A DNA stretch of 64,000 nt from Kiloniellaceae bacterium (GTDB taxonomy: Bacteria > Pseudomonadota > Alphaproteobacteria > Kiloniellales > J153): positions 62,001 through 126,000 of the forward strand of contig JAJFGL010000036.1 in assembly GCA_021776135.1 (NCBI GenBank). Reading direction: 5' to 3'. Positions 46,694-54,809 of the stretch are shown here, piece by piece (within the stretch, counting starts at the first letter, position 1; each line of letters begins with the position of its first letter). A model generated the notes under the pieces. The model was given only the letters and a program-made list of their open reading frames with translations. It did no database searches and was not told the DNA's origin. The translations under genes were made by a program, and so were the position numbers.

Positions 46694-47425
46694 ATGGCTA
46701 TGGAACTCAACGCTGCTATTGAAACCCGATCCTTGAACAAACGCTTCGGCGGTGTTGTTGCCGCCGATAATGTCAATTTCAAGGTTCTATCCGGCGAGCT
46801 TCGCTGCATGATCGGGCCCAATGGCGCAGGAAAATCGACGTTGTTCGCCATGTTGTGCGGACTCGAAAGCGCGGATAGCGGGCAGATCTTCGTCTTTGGC
46901 CAGGACGTGACCCGCACGCAGGCGTTTAAGCGCGTCAGGCTGGGCGTTGGGCTGACGTTCCAAACCAATCGTGCCTTTCATGACCTGAGCGTTCGCGAGA
47001 ACCTGACGATCCCGCGAGCTTCGGCCAAGCAGGAGAATATGGAGGTCGGTCAGGCACGACTCGCGTTCGCCCTGGACGCCTTCGGGCTTGACCCGAATGA
47101 TCAGACCAAGGCTGGGGAACTTCCCCATAACCAACTTCAGTGGCTGGAGATGGCTATGATTCTCGTGGGTTACCCGAACCTGATACTGCTGGACGAGCCG
47201 ACGGCCGGAATGGCGCCCGAAGAGACCCAGCAGACCGCCAAGGTGCTCAAGCATCTCAACTCTACCGGTCTAACCACCGTGGTTGTCGAGCACGACATGG
47301 CATTCGTGAAGGACATTGCGCAGACCGTGACCGTCTTGCACCAGGGGCAGGTCTTTGCCGAGGGTTCGGTCGCCGAGATCACAGCGCACGAAAACGTGCG
47401 CAAGATCTATCTCGGCCGGGCTTGA
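46694..47425 (+). CDS. ABC transporter ATPase (UrtD/LivG-like)
   Basis: This 243-residue ATPase has Walker A GPNGAGKSTLFAML, Q-loop in GLTFQTNRAFHDLSV, a signature that is degenerate (AGELPHNQLQWLEMAMIL in place of LSxGQQ), Walker B LILLDEPTAGMAPEE and the switch His in VVVEHDMAFV. UrtD-like proteins often show such a modified signature. It forms a heterodimer with the ATPase encoded next (12-bp gap). Confidence 0.92.
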   Translation: MAMELNAAIETRSLNKRFGGVVAADNVNFKVLSGELRCMIGPNGAGKSTLFAMLCGLESADSGQIFVFGQDVTRTQAFKRVRLGVGLTFQTNRAFHDLSVRENLTIPRASAKQENMEVGQARLAFALDAFGLDPNDQTKAGELPHNQLQWLEMAMILVGYPNLILLDEPTAGMAPEETQQTAKVLKHLNSTGLTTVVVEHDMAFVKDIAQTVTVLHQGQVFAEGSVAEITAHENVRKIYLGRA

Positions 47426-47437
47426 GGGAGACCTAGC

Positions 47438-48139
47438 GTGCTGCTGTCTACTTCCGCCTTGCGATCCGGTTACGCCACCGGCGATGTTCTGCAGGACGTC
47501 GACATCACCGTGGAGCGTGGCGAGGTTGTCGGCGTTTTGGGACGCAACGGGGTCGGGAAAACCACGTTGATGAAGACGCTCATCGGTTTGTTGCCGGTAC
47601 GCGAAGGCCGTATCACTTTTCGCTATGAGGATGTGAGCCGCATGACCGCGGACAATAGGGCCAGGCTGGGTATCGGATATGTGCCCCAAGGGCGCGGCAT
47701 TTTCCCGGATATGACTGTCGGCGATAACCTGCGCATGGGCGGCCTGATCAATTCCGCCAAGCAGTCGCTCGATTTCGATTTGATCTTCGGCTATTTCCCC
47801 TTCCTGAAAGAGCGCCTAGCTCAGAGAGGGGGGACGCTCAGTGGGGGGCAGCAAGCCATGCTGGCGATCGCTCGCGCCCTCATAAGCACGCCGGATCTGC
47901 TTCTGCTCGACGAACCTAGCGACGGCGTCCAGCCAAGCATCGTCCAGGAGATCGGCGGCTTCATCAAAAGCCTGAATGCGGAAAAAGGACTGACCGTCCT
48001 GATTGTGGAACAGAACATAGACCTCATGCAGACGGTGGCGACTCGGGCCTACGCCCTGGACAAGGGACGGGTGGTCGCCGAAGTCGAGCGTGAATCGTTG
48101 CTGGATACCGAGAGAGTAGCTGAGTTCCTGGCTGTATGA
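47438..48139 (+). CDS. ABC transporter ATPase (UrtE/LivF-like)
   Basis: This 233-residue ATPase has Walker A GRNGVGKTTLMKTL, Q-loop in GYVPQGRGIFPDMTV (the VPQGR pattern of LivF/UrtE), signature GGTLSGGQQAMLAIARAL, Walker B LLLLDEPSDGVQPS and switch His replaced by Gln in LIVEQNIDLM, as is normal for this subfamily. It is the last transporter gene and is followed after 83 bp by the formamidase gene. Confidence 0.93.
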   Translation: MLLSTSALRSGYATGDVLQDVDITVERGEVVGVLGRNGVGKTTLMKTLIGLLPVREGRITFRYEDVSRMTADNRARLGIGYVPQGRGIFPDMTVGDNLRMGGLINSAKQSLDFDLIFGYFPFLKERLAQRGGTLSGGQQAMLAIARALISTPDLLLLDEPSDGVQPSIVQEIGGFIKSLNAEKGLTVLIVEQNIDLMQTVATRAYALDKGRVVAEVERESLLDTERVAEFLAV

Positions 48140-48222
48140 CGGCTAACTCGGGGCGCCCTGCGGGGCCCTGGGACTGGTCGTTTGCCGGGCGAATGGGACA
48201 ATGAGCCAAGGGAGGACGTGGT

Positions 48223-49233
48223 ATGGAAATGATCATGCGGAGCTACCCCAATGATTGGGTCAGTAAATCGATCATGTACGCGAAGGGCGTGGGCGGCGGT
48301 TCGACCGGTGTCACGCACCATCTGACCGAGGCCGTGCAAGGGACTTATCACTATACTATCGGTCCCTATTCGGAGCCGGTCCTGCACATCCAGCCCGGCG
48401 ACCGCGTGGTCGTCGAGACGCAAGATGCGTTCGAAGGCAAGATCAAGAATGAGACCGACGTGCCATCGGATATTCTGGAGATGCCGTGGCTGAACCCACA
48501 ATGCGGCCCAATTATGATCGAGGGCGCAGAGAAGGGCGACGTTCTGGCCGTGCATATCGAGAAGATGGTTCCTCGCGGCGCGCAGCCGCGCGGAACTTGC
48601 TGTATGATCAAAGAGTTCGGTGCCCTGACCGGCACTTATTACACGGCCACGCTGAACGATCCGCTGCCTGAGAAAGTGCGCAAGGTTCATGTCGACGAAG
48701 AAAATGTCTATTGGAGCGACCGCGTCACGCTCCCCTACAGGCCGCACATCGGCACGCTTAGCTGTTCGCCGCAGATCGACTCGATAAACTCACTGACCCC
48801 CGACAACCATGGCGGCAATATGGACCTGCCTGACATGGGTCCAGGCACGATTACCTATCTGCCGGTACGCGCGCCGGGTGGGCGGCTGTTCATTGGCGAT
48901 GCCCATGCCTGCCAGGGTGACGGCGAGGTTTGCGGCGTGGCGGTAGAGTACCCCACCACGACAACGATCACGGTCGATCTCATCAAGAAATGGCCGATCG
49001 AGTGGCCAAGGCTAGAGGCCGATGACTTCATCATGGCGATCGGCAGTACACGGCCGCTGGAAGACGCGACCCGGATTGCTTACCGCGAGTTGGTGCGCTG
49101 GATGGTGGCCGAATATAATTATGAACTTTGGGATGCCTATATGATGCTCAGCCAATGCGGCAAAGTGCGGCTGGGTAACTTTGTCGACCCGAAATATACG
49201 ATCGGTGCGGCGATTCCCAAGAAGTACTTATAA
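48223..49233 (+). CDS. formamidase/acetamidase (FmdA/AmdA family)
   Basis: This 336-residue metal-dependent amidohydrolase hydrolyses formamide or acetamide to ammonia and the acid. Family features are HIQPGDRVVVETQDAFEGKI near residue 50, NPQCGPIMIEGAEKGDVLAV, GTLSCSPQIDSINSLTPDNH with the following GGNMDLPDM, and IGDAHACQGDGEVCGVAVEY, which carries conserved His, Asp and Glu residues. It completes a system for sensing, taking up and degrading short amides as nitrogen source. A good ribosome site (GGGAGG) precedes the ATG. Confidence 0.93.
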   Translation: MEMIMRSYPNDWVSKSIMYAKGVGGGSTGVTHHLTEAVQGTYHYTIGPYSEPVLHIQPGDRVVVETQDAFEGKIKNETDVPSDILEMPWLNPQCGPIMIEGAEKGDVLAVHIEKMVPRGAQPRGTCCMIKEFGALTGTYYTATLNDPLPEKVRKVHVDEENVYWSDRVTLPYRPHIGTLSCSPQIDSINSLTPDNHGGNMDLPDMGPGTITYLPVRAPGGRLFIGDAHACQGDGEVCGVAVEYPTTTTITVDLIKKWPIEWPRLEADDFIMAIGSTRPLEDATRIAYRELVRWMVAEYNYELWDAYMMLSQCGKVRLGNFVDPKYTIGAAIPKKYL

Positions 49234-49288
49234 GGGATCGTCCACCGCCACCGCGCAGCAATGCGAAGGCCAAACGGTGCTCCGTTCA

Positions 49289-49310
49289 AATCTCTCTTAG
49301 CAGAGAGATT
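49289..49310 (+). other. 8-bp stem hairpin after the formamidase gene
   Basis: AATCTCTC and GAGAGATT pair perfectly around TTAGCA. It follows the last gene of the amide operon by 55 bp, but no T run follows, so it is at best a weak terminator or a mRNA 3' end stabiliser. Confidence 0.4.
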
Positions 49311-49627
49311 GATGAAGGATCGTCTCGAAAGCTGTGTAGGCTCGGAAGCTTTAGGATGTCGCCTTTTGGCTGAGGCTGTTCGGGCTCGCTCCGAACCACG
49401 ACCGCTTACTGGCAGTAAGCAGAACTCCGCGCCCGTATGTTCCTGAAACCGTCTATTACCCACTACAAATTGCAATTAATTGCAATCAACCACACTGGCA
49501 CTTACCTCTACGAAAATTTCTTAAAAGGCGCAGATAACTTAAGGTTTTAGACAATAAGGGAAAAATCTAGCAGTTCTAATGGCTAGTCTACAATCGGCAC
49601 CCAACCTACAGCAGGCTCCCCGCCGCG
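49311..49627. other. AT-rich gene-free stretch with an 18-bp palindrome
   Basis: No gene is visible here. ATTGCAATTAATTGCAAT (49469-49486) is a perfect 18-bp palindrome, and the DNA from about 49440 to 50210 is clearly richer in A+T than the rest of the window. The palindrome might be a protein-binding site of the mobile element. Confidence 0.5.
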
Positions 49628-50062
49628 TTATTGACGAACAACTCCCCATGCCTGATGTATCGGTTGAGCATGGCATCCGTGTCTGACGTCAGACAGGCTA
49701 TAGCTGTAAACCGTATAGTCGCGAAGGTTCCGCATCAGGAGGAACTCTTCGAATACTTGGCCGAGCGTGAGGCCCTTTATCTTCGCATCGGCTTTTTCGG
49801 CATTCGGGTCACACCCGGTCGTCATCTTACTCAACAAACCAAGGGCCTGATTGCGCGCCTGCTCACACGTAAACAGGTCGTGGCGGCCAATGGTTACGCG
49901 GCGTGTCTTGCCGTTGACCCTCCTCTCAGCGAAATAGGTTTTGGTAGTCACGCCTACCCGCAGCCCGAACCCAGACAGCTTAGTGTCGAAGTAGATTACT
50001 TGGCCGCTTGAGGGGCATTGGACCGCTTTTACCGCAGATGATGTCAATTTCATTTTTGGCAT
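49628..50062 (-). pseudogene. truncated tyrosine integrase (N-terminal part)
   Basis: The reading frame begins like an island integrase: MKLTSSAVKAVQCPSSGQVI, LSGFGLRVGVTTKTYF and RRVTIGRHDLFTCEQARNQA form the DUF4102 arm-binding domain, followed by the start of the core-binding domain (LGQVFEEFLLMRNLRDYTVY). After about 120 residues the similarity ends; the core and catalytic domains with the R-H-R-Y residues are missing. It lies about 140 bp from the right tRNA-Lys fragment in the same arrangement as the complete integrase and the left fragment. The sequence differs strongly from the complete integrase, so it is not a copy of it. Confidence 0.85.
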
Positions 50063-50203
50063 CGTCTATTAGGCGTATAGTAGGCAATGTGTATCTATTT
50101 CCATCTATTATGCGTAGCACCGTAATTTCCTTCAGTCTATAAAGCTATTGATTTATAAGAATTTTCTTACTTCTTCAAACACCTTCATATAAAAATATGA
50201 ATT

Positions 50204-50247
50204 ACTTTTAATCAGCGGGTCACAGGTTCGAAACCTGTCGGGCTCAC
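50204..50247 (+). other. attachment site: second 3' fragment of tRNA-Lys(TTT)
   Basis: The same tRNA-Lys 3' half as at 36129 begins at ACTTTTAATCAGC and ends CGGGCTCACCA. One base differs in the T-loop (TTCGAAA versus TTCGAAT). The 5' half of the tRNA is again absent. It marks the junction between mobile DNA on the left and the chromosomal EamA gene on the right. Confidence 0.85.
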
Positions 50248-50534
50248 CAAGGATTTCATGCCAGCCCCTGCCGCCGCCGCACCCGTTCGCGGTGCACGAT
50301 GTAGAGGCCGCTGGCGGCGATGATGAGGGCGCCCAGAATCGTCCAGCGGTCGGGCAGGTCGCCGAAGACCGCGTAGCCAACCAGAGTCGCCCAGATCAGA
50401 TTGGTATAGCTGAAGGGCGCCACCGTGGCCGCCGGGGCGTTCTCGAAGGCCTTGATCAGGGTGAAGTGCCCGATGGTGCCGAAGACCCCCAGCATGGCCA
50501 TGCCCGCCCAAGCGTTCATGTCCGGCGCGACCCA
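50204..50534. repeat. 331-bp direct repeat, right copy
   Basis: This is the partner of 36129-36459. Here the block continues into a full-length EamA gene, so this copy represents the original chromosomal context and the left one the displaced or imported fragment. Confidence 0.9.
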
Positions 50535-51152
50535 GACCAGGGGGACGCTGAGGCTGGTGACCAGGGCGCCCACTGAGGCGCTGTAAGCCAGGGTTGTCAG
50601 GGGCGCGTCGGCGCCGGCCAGGCGCCGGGTGGTGATTTGATAAAGCGAATAACAGCCGGCGGCGCCGAGGGCGAGCAGGGCGGCGGGGTCCATGGCCTCG
50701 CTGCCCGGCCGGACGATGACCAGGGCGCCGAGGAACCCGACCGCGACGCTGGCCCAGCGGTGCGGGCCGACCCTTTCCCCCAGCAGCGGCATGGACAGCG
50801 CGGTCACCAGGATCGGCGAGACGAACATGATCGCGCTGGCGCTGGCCAGGGGCATGTGGCTGAGGGCCGAGAAAAAGAACCCGGTCGCACCGAGCAGAAA
50901 GATCGAGCGCACGATCTGTAAGCCAAGGTGCGCGGTGCGCAGCATTCGAAGCAGGCGCGGCGCCAGGATAAAGCCGAGGATCAGGACTTGGAAAAAGTAG
51001 CGCGCCCAAACTACCTGCAGAACCGGAAGGCTCTGGGATAGGATCTTGGCCACGGTGTCCAGGCCGACGAACAGGGCCATGGTGACGAGCATCCAAAGGA
51101 TGCCGCGTCCAGGCGCAGCCGTGGCGCGCATGGGTCCGGGGGAGGGAGTCAA
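50256..51152 (-). CDS. EamA-domain (DMT superfamily) transporter
   Basis: This 298-residue protein has ten membrane helices forming two EamA repeats (first GILWMLVTMALFVGLDTVAK, second from ALGAAGCYSLYQITTRRLAG). The ending IIAASGLYIVHRERVRRRQ is common among drug/metabolite exporters of the RhaT/YdcZ type in Rhodospirillales. Substrate unknown. Its 3' end abuts the tRNA-Lys fragment and is duplicated at 36181. It is the first gene on the right that looks like stable chromosome. Confidence 0.9.
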   Translation of the reverse strand: MTPSPGPMRATAAPGRGILWMLVTMALFVGLDTVAKILSQSLPVLQVVWARYFFQVLILGFILAPRLLRMLRTAHLGLQIVRSIFLLGATGFFFSALSHMPLASASAIMFVSPILVTALSMPLLGERVGPHRWASVAVGFLGALVIVRPGSEAMDPAALLALGAAGCYSLYQITTRRLAGADAPLTTLAYSASVGALVTSLSVPLVWVAPDMNAWAGMAMLGVFGTIGHFTLIKAFENAPAATVAPFSYTNLIWATLVGYAVFGDLPDRWTILGALIIAASGLYIVHRERVRRRQGLA

Positions 51153-51242
51153 GAGAGCGCTTTCCAGAACGGGAGGAGGATTTCCAACCTGTCCCCTATA
51201 GGCCCAGACTACGGTTCGGTCACGCGAATTAGGCGCCCGCCA

Positions 51243-51407
51243 TCAAAGGATGTCCAGAAGCCGGAGCGTCACCAAGGGCCAGGATGCGCCATAGACCATG
51301 GCCTCGGTGGGATCCAATTCGCCCCCCGCGACCTGCCGGGCCAGGCCGAACCCGAAGGTCCCAGCCAGGTAGATCACGATCGCGGTTCCGTAAAGCCATC
51401 TTGGCAT
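51243..51407 (-). CDS. putative 54-residue membrane protein
   Basis: A short frame starts at the ATG 51407 behind a strong ribosome site (GGAGGG, 5 nt spacing). The product begins MPRWLYGTAIVIYLAGTFGF, one hydrophobic helix, and continues with a short soluble tail containing GGELDPTEAMVYGASWPLVT and a Leu-rich end. It stands alone between the EamA and DUF938 genes. No family is recognised, but the coding pattern and ribosome site make it likely real. Confidence 0.55.
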   Translation of the reverse strand: MPRWLYGTAIVIYLAGTFGFGLARQVAGGELDPTEAMVYGASWPLVTLRLLDIL

Positions 51408-51574
51408 GACCGCCCTCCTCGAGCGATCCGCCGGCGTCCTGCCGGCAGGGGTGATTTAAGGTCGTTATTTTAGCGCAGGAACCCGGCCGGCCAGGTGAGA
51501 TATCTGTGACTTTTGCGCCTCGCGCTTGGGCGCAAACCTATATAAAGCGCGCGTTTTCCAGCAAATGCCGGGTA

Positions 51575-52204
51575 TTAAGGATGCCCGGCCCCGGCCCGCC
51601 GGAAGATCAGGGAGAAGTTGTTGGCCGGCATGGGATGGGTTTCTTCCAGGGTTAAACCGGCGCCGCTTGCGGTGTCCGCAACCGCTTCCAGGTCGCGCAC
51701 CCCCCAGGCTTCATTCTGGCCCCGCAACCAGCCGTCGAAGCTTTCGTTACTGGGCGCGGTATGGCGATTCTCGCGCCGGTAAGGTCCGTAGAGATACAAC
51801 AGGCCGCCGGGGCCAAGCAGCGCGCCGGCGCCGCGTATCAGCCCCTCGCACGCCTCCCAGGGCGCGATGTGGATCATGTTGATGCACAAAACCGCGTCGA
51901 GGAGACCGGGGACCGCGCCGTTCCAGGCCGCCTCGCGGGTGTCGAGGGTCAGGGGGGGCGCAAGGTTCGCCAGCCCGGACTCGGCGACCCAAGCGGCGAT
52001 GCTGTCCCTGGACGCCGGGTCCGGGTCGCTGGGTTGCCAGGATAACCCTGGAAAGGCGGCGGCGAAGGCGGCGATGTGCTGCCCGGTCCCGCTCGCGATC
52101 TCAAGCGCCTTGCCCGAGGCTGGCAGTATGTCATGCAGAATCGCCAAGATGGGTTCCCGGTTGCGCTCTGCGGCGGGCGCGCTCCGGGCTGGGGACTCGG
52201 TCAT
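51575..52204 (-). CDS. DUF938 SAM-dependent methyltransferase-like protein
   Basis: This 209-residue protein has the class I methyltransferase motif in KALEIASGTGQHIAAFAAAF, the acidic strand end in WQPSDPDPASRDS and LDAVLCINMIHIAPWEACEG, the DUF938 hallmark. YGPYRRENRHTAPSNESFDG is also typical. Its substrate is unknown. It overlaps the cytochrome gene by 4 bp. Confidence 0.88.
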   Translation of the reverse strand: MTESPARSAPAAERNREPILAILHDILPASGKALEIASGTGQHIAAFAAAFPGLSWQPSDPDPASRDSIAAWVAESGLANLAPPLTLDTREAAWNGAVPGLLDAVLCINMIHIAPWEACEGLIRGAGALLGPGGLLYLYGPYRRENRHTAPSNESFDGWLRGQNEAWGVRDLEAVADTASGAGLTLEETHPMPANNFSLIFRRAGAGHP

Positions 52205-52569
52205 TTAGGCTCCAGGGTTTCAATGAAGGACAGGATGTCGTCGACCTCCTCCAGGGTGACGGTGAAGGGCTCGATCACCGACGGCAGCTTGGTCCAGGCC
52301 GGAATCCCCGGCACGCGGACGAAAACCGGGTGCGGCCGGCGCTCGAAGAAGGAGGCGAACCTCTCGCGCCAATCGTCCCGGCGGGCCAGGAGTTGAAACG
52401 ACGGCGTGCTGTTGATGCCGCCATGGGGATTGGCGTCGCCGACCACATGGCACCGGGTGCAGTGCGCGAGCGAAATCTTGCGCCCGGCCTCGGCATCGCC
52501 CTCGGCCTTCGCCGCCGCAGCGGTAAGACAAAGCAGCGGGATCGTTAAAAAAAGATAGGCCTTCGGCAA
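52201..52569 (-). CDS. small secreted c-type cytochrome
   Basis: This 122-residue protein has a signal peptide (MPKAYLFLTIPLLCLTAAAA, cut near residue 22) and one haem-binding motif CTRCH at residues 37-41. The sixth ligand is probably a methionine or histidine further on; only few candidates exist, so haem coordination is uncertain. The C-terminal LEEVDDILSFIETL helix is a cytochrome c class I ending. It would act in the periplasm as an electron carrier. Confidence 0.85.
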   Translation of the reverse strand: MPKAYLFLTIPLLCLTAAAAKAEGDAEAGRKISLAHCTRCHVVGDANPHGGINSTPSFQLLARRDDWRERFASFFERRPHPVFVRVPGIPAWTKLPSVIEPFTVTLEEVDDILSFIETLEPK

Positions 52570-52679
52570 GCGAGCATCCCCGTTACGGTGCCTATTATTA
52601 CGTGCGTATCTTGCATTCCGGGTATCTTATAGTAAACCTGCCGCCTTCAATCGGCCCGATAACCGAAAAGGAATTCTCA

Positions 52680-53384
52680 ATGACGGATAAGAAAGTCGCC
52701 GTGGTCATGGCCGGGGGCAGCGGCATGGGGGCCGGCGCCGCCCGTATCCTGGCGCGAGAGGGTTACCAGGTCGCGATCCTATCGTCATCGGGCAAGGGCG
52801 AGGCCCTGGCCAAGGACTTGGGCGGCTTCGGCGTGACCGGATCGAACCTCTCGATCGAAGATCTGACACGGACGGTCGAGGGCGCGCTCGATCGTTGGGG
52901 CCGTATCGATACCCTGGTCAACAGCGCCGGTCATGGGCCCAAGGGTCCGGTGCTCGAACTTTCCGACGAAGATTGGCACCTGGGCATGGAGGTCTACCTC
53001 CTCAACGTCATCCGAGCCACGCGCCTGGTCACCCCGGTCATGCAAAAACAAGGCGGCGGTTCGATCGTGAACATCTCGACCTATGCGGCCTTCGAACCCG
53101 ACCCGACCTTCCCGACATCCGGCGTTTTCCGTGCCGGCTTGGCTGCATTCACCAAGCTGTTCGCGGACAAATATGCACCGGAAAACATACGCATGAACAA
53201 TGTCTTGCCTGGTTTTATCGATAGTTTACCTGAGAAAGAGGTTTTTCGCGCCCGCATCCCCATGGAACGCTATGGCAAGGTTTCGGAGATAAGCGAAACG
53301 GTCGCGTTCCTGGCCTCGGACAAGTCAAGCTACATCACCGGACAGAACCTGCGCGTCGACGGCGGCATCACGCGCTCCGTGTAA
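52680..53384 (+). CDS. SDR-family protein with altered catalytic residues
   Basis: This is a 234-residue Rossmann protein starting MTDKKVAVVMAGGSGMGAGA, a variant nucleotide motif, with NSAGHGPKGPVLELSDEDW and NISTYAAFEPDPTFPTSG following. In the place of the usual Tyr-x3-Lys, the sequence is PTSGVFRAGLAAFTKLFADK, so Tyr is replaced by Ser and Lys by Arg. The fold is clear but classical dehydrogenase chemistry is doubtful. The ending SYITGQNLRVDGGITRSV is normal. I use the ATG at 52680; the upstream frame is not family-like. Confidence 0.85.
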   Translation: MTDKKVAVVMAGGSGMGAGAARILAREGYQVAILSSSGKGEALAKDLGGFGVTGSNLSIEDLTRTVEGALDRWGRIDTLVNSAGHGPKGPVLELSDEDWHLGMEVYLLNVIRATRLVTPVMQKQGGGSIVNISTYAAFEPDPTFPTSGVFRAGLAAFTKLFADKYAPENIRMNNVLPGFIDSLPEKEVFRARIPMERYGKVSEISETVAFLASDKSSYITGQNLRVDGGITRSV

Positions 53385-53389
53385 GGATT

Positions 53390-54637
53390 CTAACCGACGG
53401 ATTTCAGGCGCCGCTTAGGCCGTTGCTGATCGGCTTGCTCGGCCTCCCATTCCACCATGTAGTCGCGGGTCAAGGGTAGGGTCTCCATCCGCTTCGTAAG
53501 CTGAATCTGCGCGACCATCTGGCCTTGATGCCGGAAAGCCATCTCGCAGCCGGCCAGGTAGAATTCCCACATGCGGCAAAACCGCTGATCGTACAATGCA
53601 GCGGCCTGGTCCCAGTGAGCCAGGAAGCGTTGCCGCCAATGGCGCAGGGTTTCGGCATAGTGCAGGCGCAGGATCTCGATATCCGTGGTCCATAGGCCGG
53701 TCGCTTCGGTGACCGGCAGAATCTCGGATAGGGAAGGGCAATAGCCGCCTGGGAAGATGTATTTACGCAGCCAGGGGTTGGTGCTGGACGGGAGATCGCG
53801 ATGAGCGATGGTATGCACCAAGGCAACGCCGTCGGGGGACAGAAGCTCGTGAACTTTCCGGAAATACTGCCTGTAGTGCGGGGTTCCAACATGCTCGAAC
53901 ATACCGACCGAGACGATCCGGTCGAATTGGCCGCTTAGCTCGCGATAGTCGCACAGTTGGAAATCGACTCGATCGCTCAATCCTTCCTGCTTCGCACGCT
54001 CTTGCGAGACCCGGTGTTGCTCCTTCGACAAGGTAATGCCGGTCACCCGCGCGCCGGTGGTCCGCGCCAGGTAGAGCCCCATGCCGCCCCAGCCGGAACC
54101 GAGGTCGAGAACCCGATGTTCGGACGACAGGCATAGCTTAGCCGCGATATGGCGCTTCTTCGCTTCCTGCGCGGCCTCCAGGGTCATGCCGGGTTCGGTG
54201 AAATAGGCACAGGAATACTGCCGGTCGGAATCGAGAAACAGGGCGTAAAGATCGTCCGATAGGTCGTAGTGATGCGCGACGTTCTTGCGCGCCCAGCTTG
54301 CCGGATTGGCTTGGGCAAAACCCCGCCATAGCTTCCGCAAGTGCAAAAAAACGGAATCCCAGCGGCCGAAAGACATCTCGCCGGTGTTAAGACCGACCAG
54401 ATCCAAAAAGTCGTAGATCGAGCCCTGCTCGACGGTCATGGTCCCGTTCATGTAGGCCTCGCCCACATAAAGCCGGGGATTGATCCAAAATTGAATGTGA
54501 AGTTTGCGGTCGTGAAGCCGAATATGGACGATCGGCCCGGTCGTAGGGTCGCCCATGCGATGTACGACGCCGTTCGCATCGGTCAGTGTCAACTCACCCT
54601 GGCGGATGAGCGATTCGAGAAACCTCGCTAAAATCAT
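53390..54637 (-). CDS. cfa: cyclopropane-fatty-acyl-phospholipid synthase
   Basis: This 415-residue SAM-dependent enzyme adds a methylene group to unsaturated acyl chains of membrane lipids. The N-terminal lipid domain is followed by the catalytic domain, with the substrate-site segment NVAHHYDLSDDLYALFLDSD, the SAM motif HRVLDLGSGWGGMGLYLART, SVGMFEHVGTPHYRQYFRKV and the final YLAGCEMAFRHQGQMVAQIQ. The ATG at 54637 has a perfect ribosome site (GGAGGTGA). Induction in stationary phase or acid is usual in other bacteria. It converges with the SDR gene (5-bp gap). Confidence 0.94.
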   Translation of the reverse strand: MILARFLESLIRQGELTLTDANGVVHRMGDPTTGPIVHIRLHDRKLHIQFWINPRLYVGEAYMNGTMTVEQGSIYDFLDLVGLNTGEMSFGRWDSVFLHLRKLWRGFAQANPASWARKNVAHHYDLSDDLYALFLDSDRQYSCAYFTEPGMTLEAAQEAKKRHIAAKLCLSSEHRVLDLGSGWGGMGLYLARTTGARVTGITLSKEQHRVSQERAKQEGLSDRVDFQLCDYRELSGQFDRIVSVGMFEHVGTPHYRQYFRKVHELLSPDGVALVHTIAHRDLPSSTNPWLRKYIFPGGYCPSLSEILPVTEATGLWTTDIEILRLHYAETLRHWRQRFLAHWDQAAALYDQRFCRMWEFYLAGCEMAFRHQGQMVAQIQLTKRMETLPLTRDYMVEWEAEQADQQRPKRRLKSVG

Positions 54638-54809
54638 AGTCACCTCCGCACCGGCCATGGCCGCGACAAGCACAAAAGATCGCTAAATTATACATGTAGT
54701 TAATTGTTTTTTTCAAGTATTACATGGCCTTCCGATTCCACGCCGGTTTACCTGAGTATTAAGCAGTCTCGCCTAGAGTTCGGGGCTATCCAACCTCGAG
54801 GGTCTTTGA

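Noticed and set aside
49289-49310. Hairpin after the formamidase gene as a Rho-independent terminator
   Set aside because: No T tract follows the stem.
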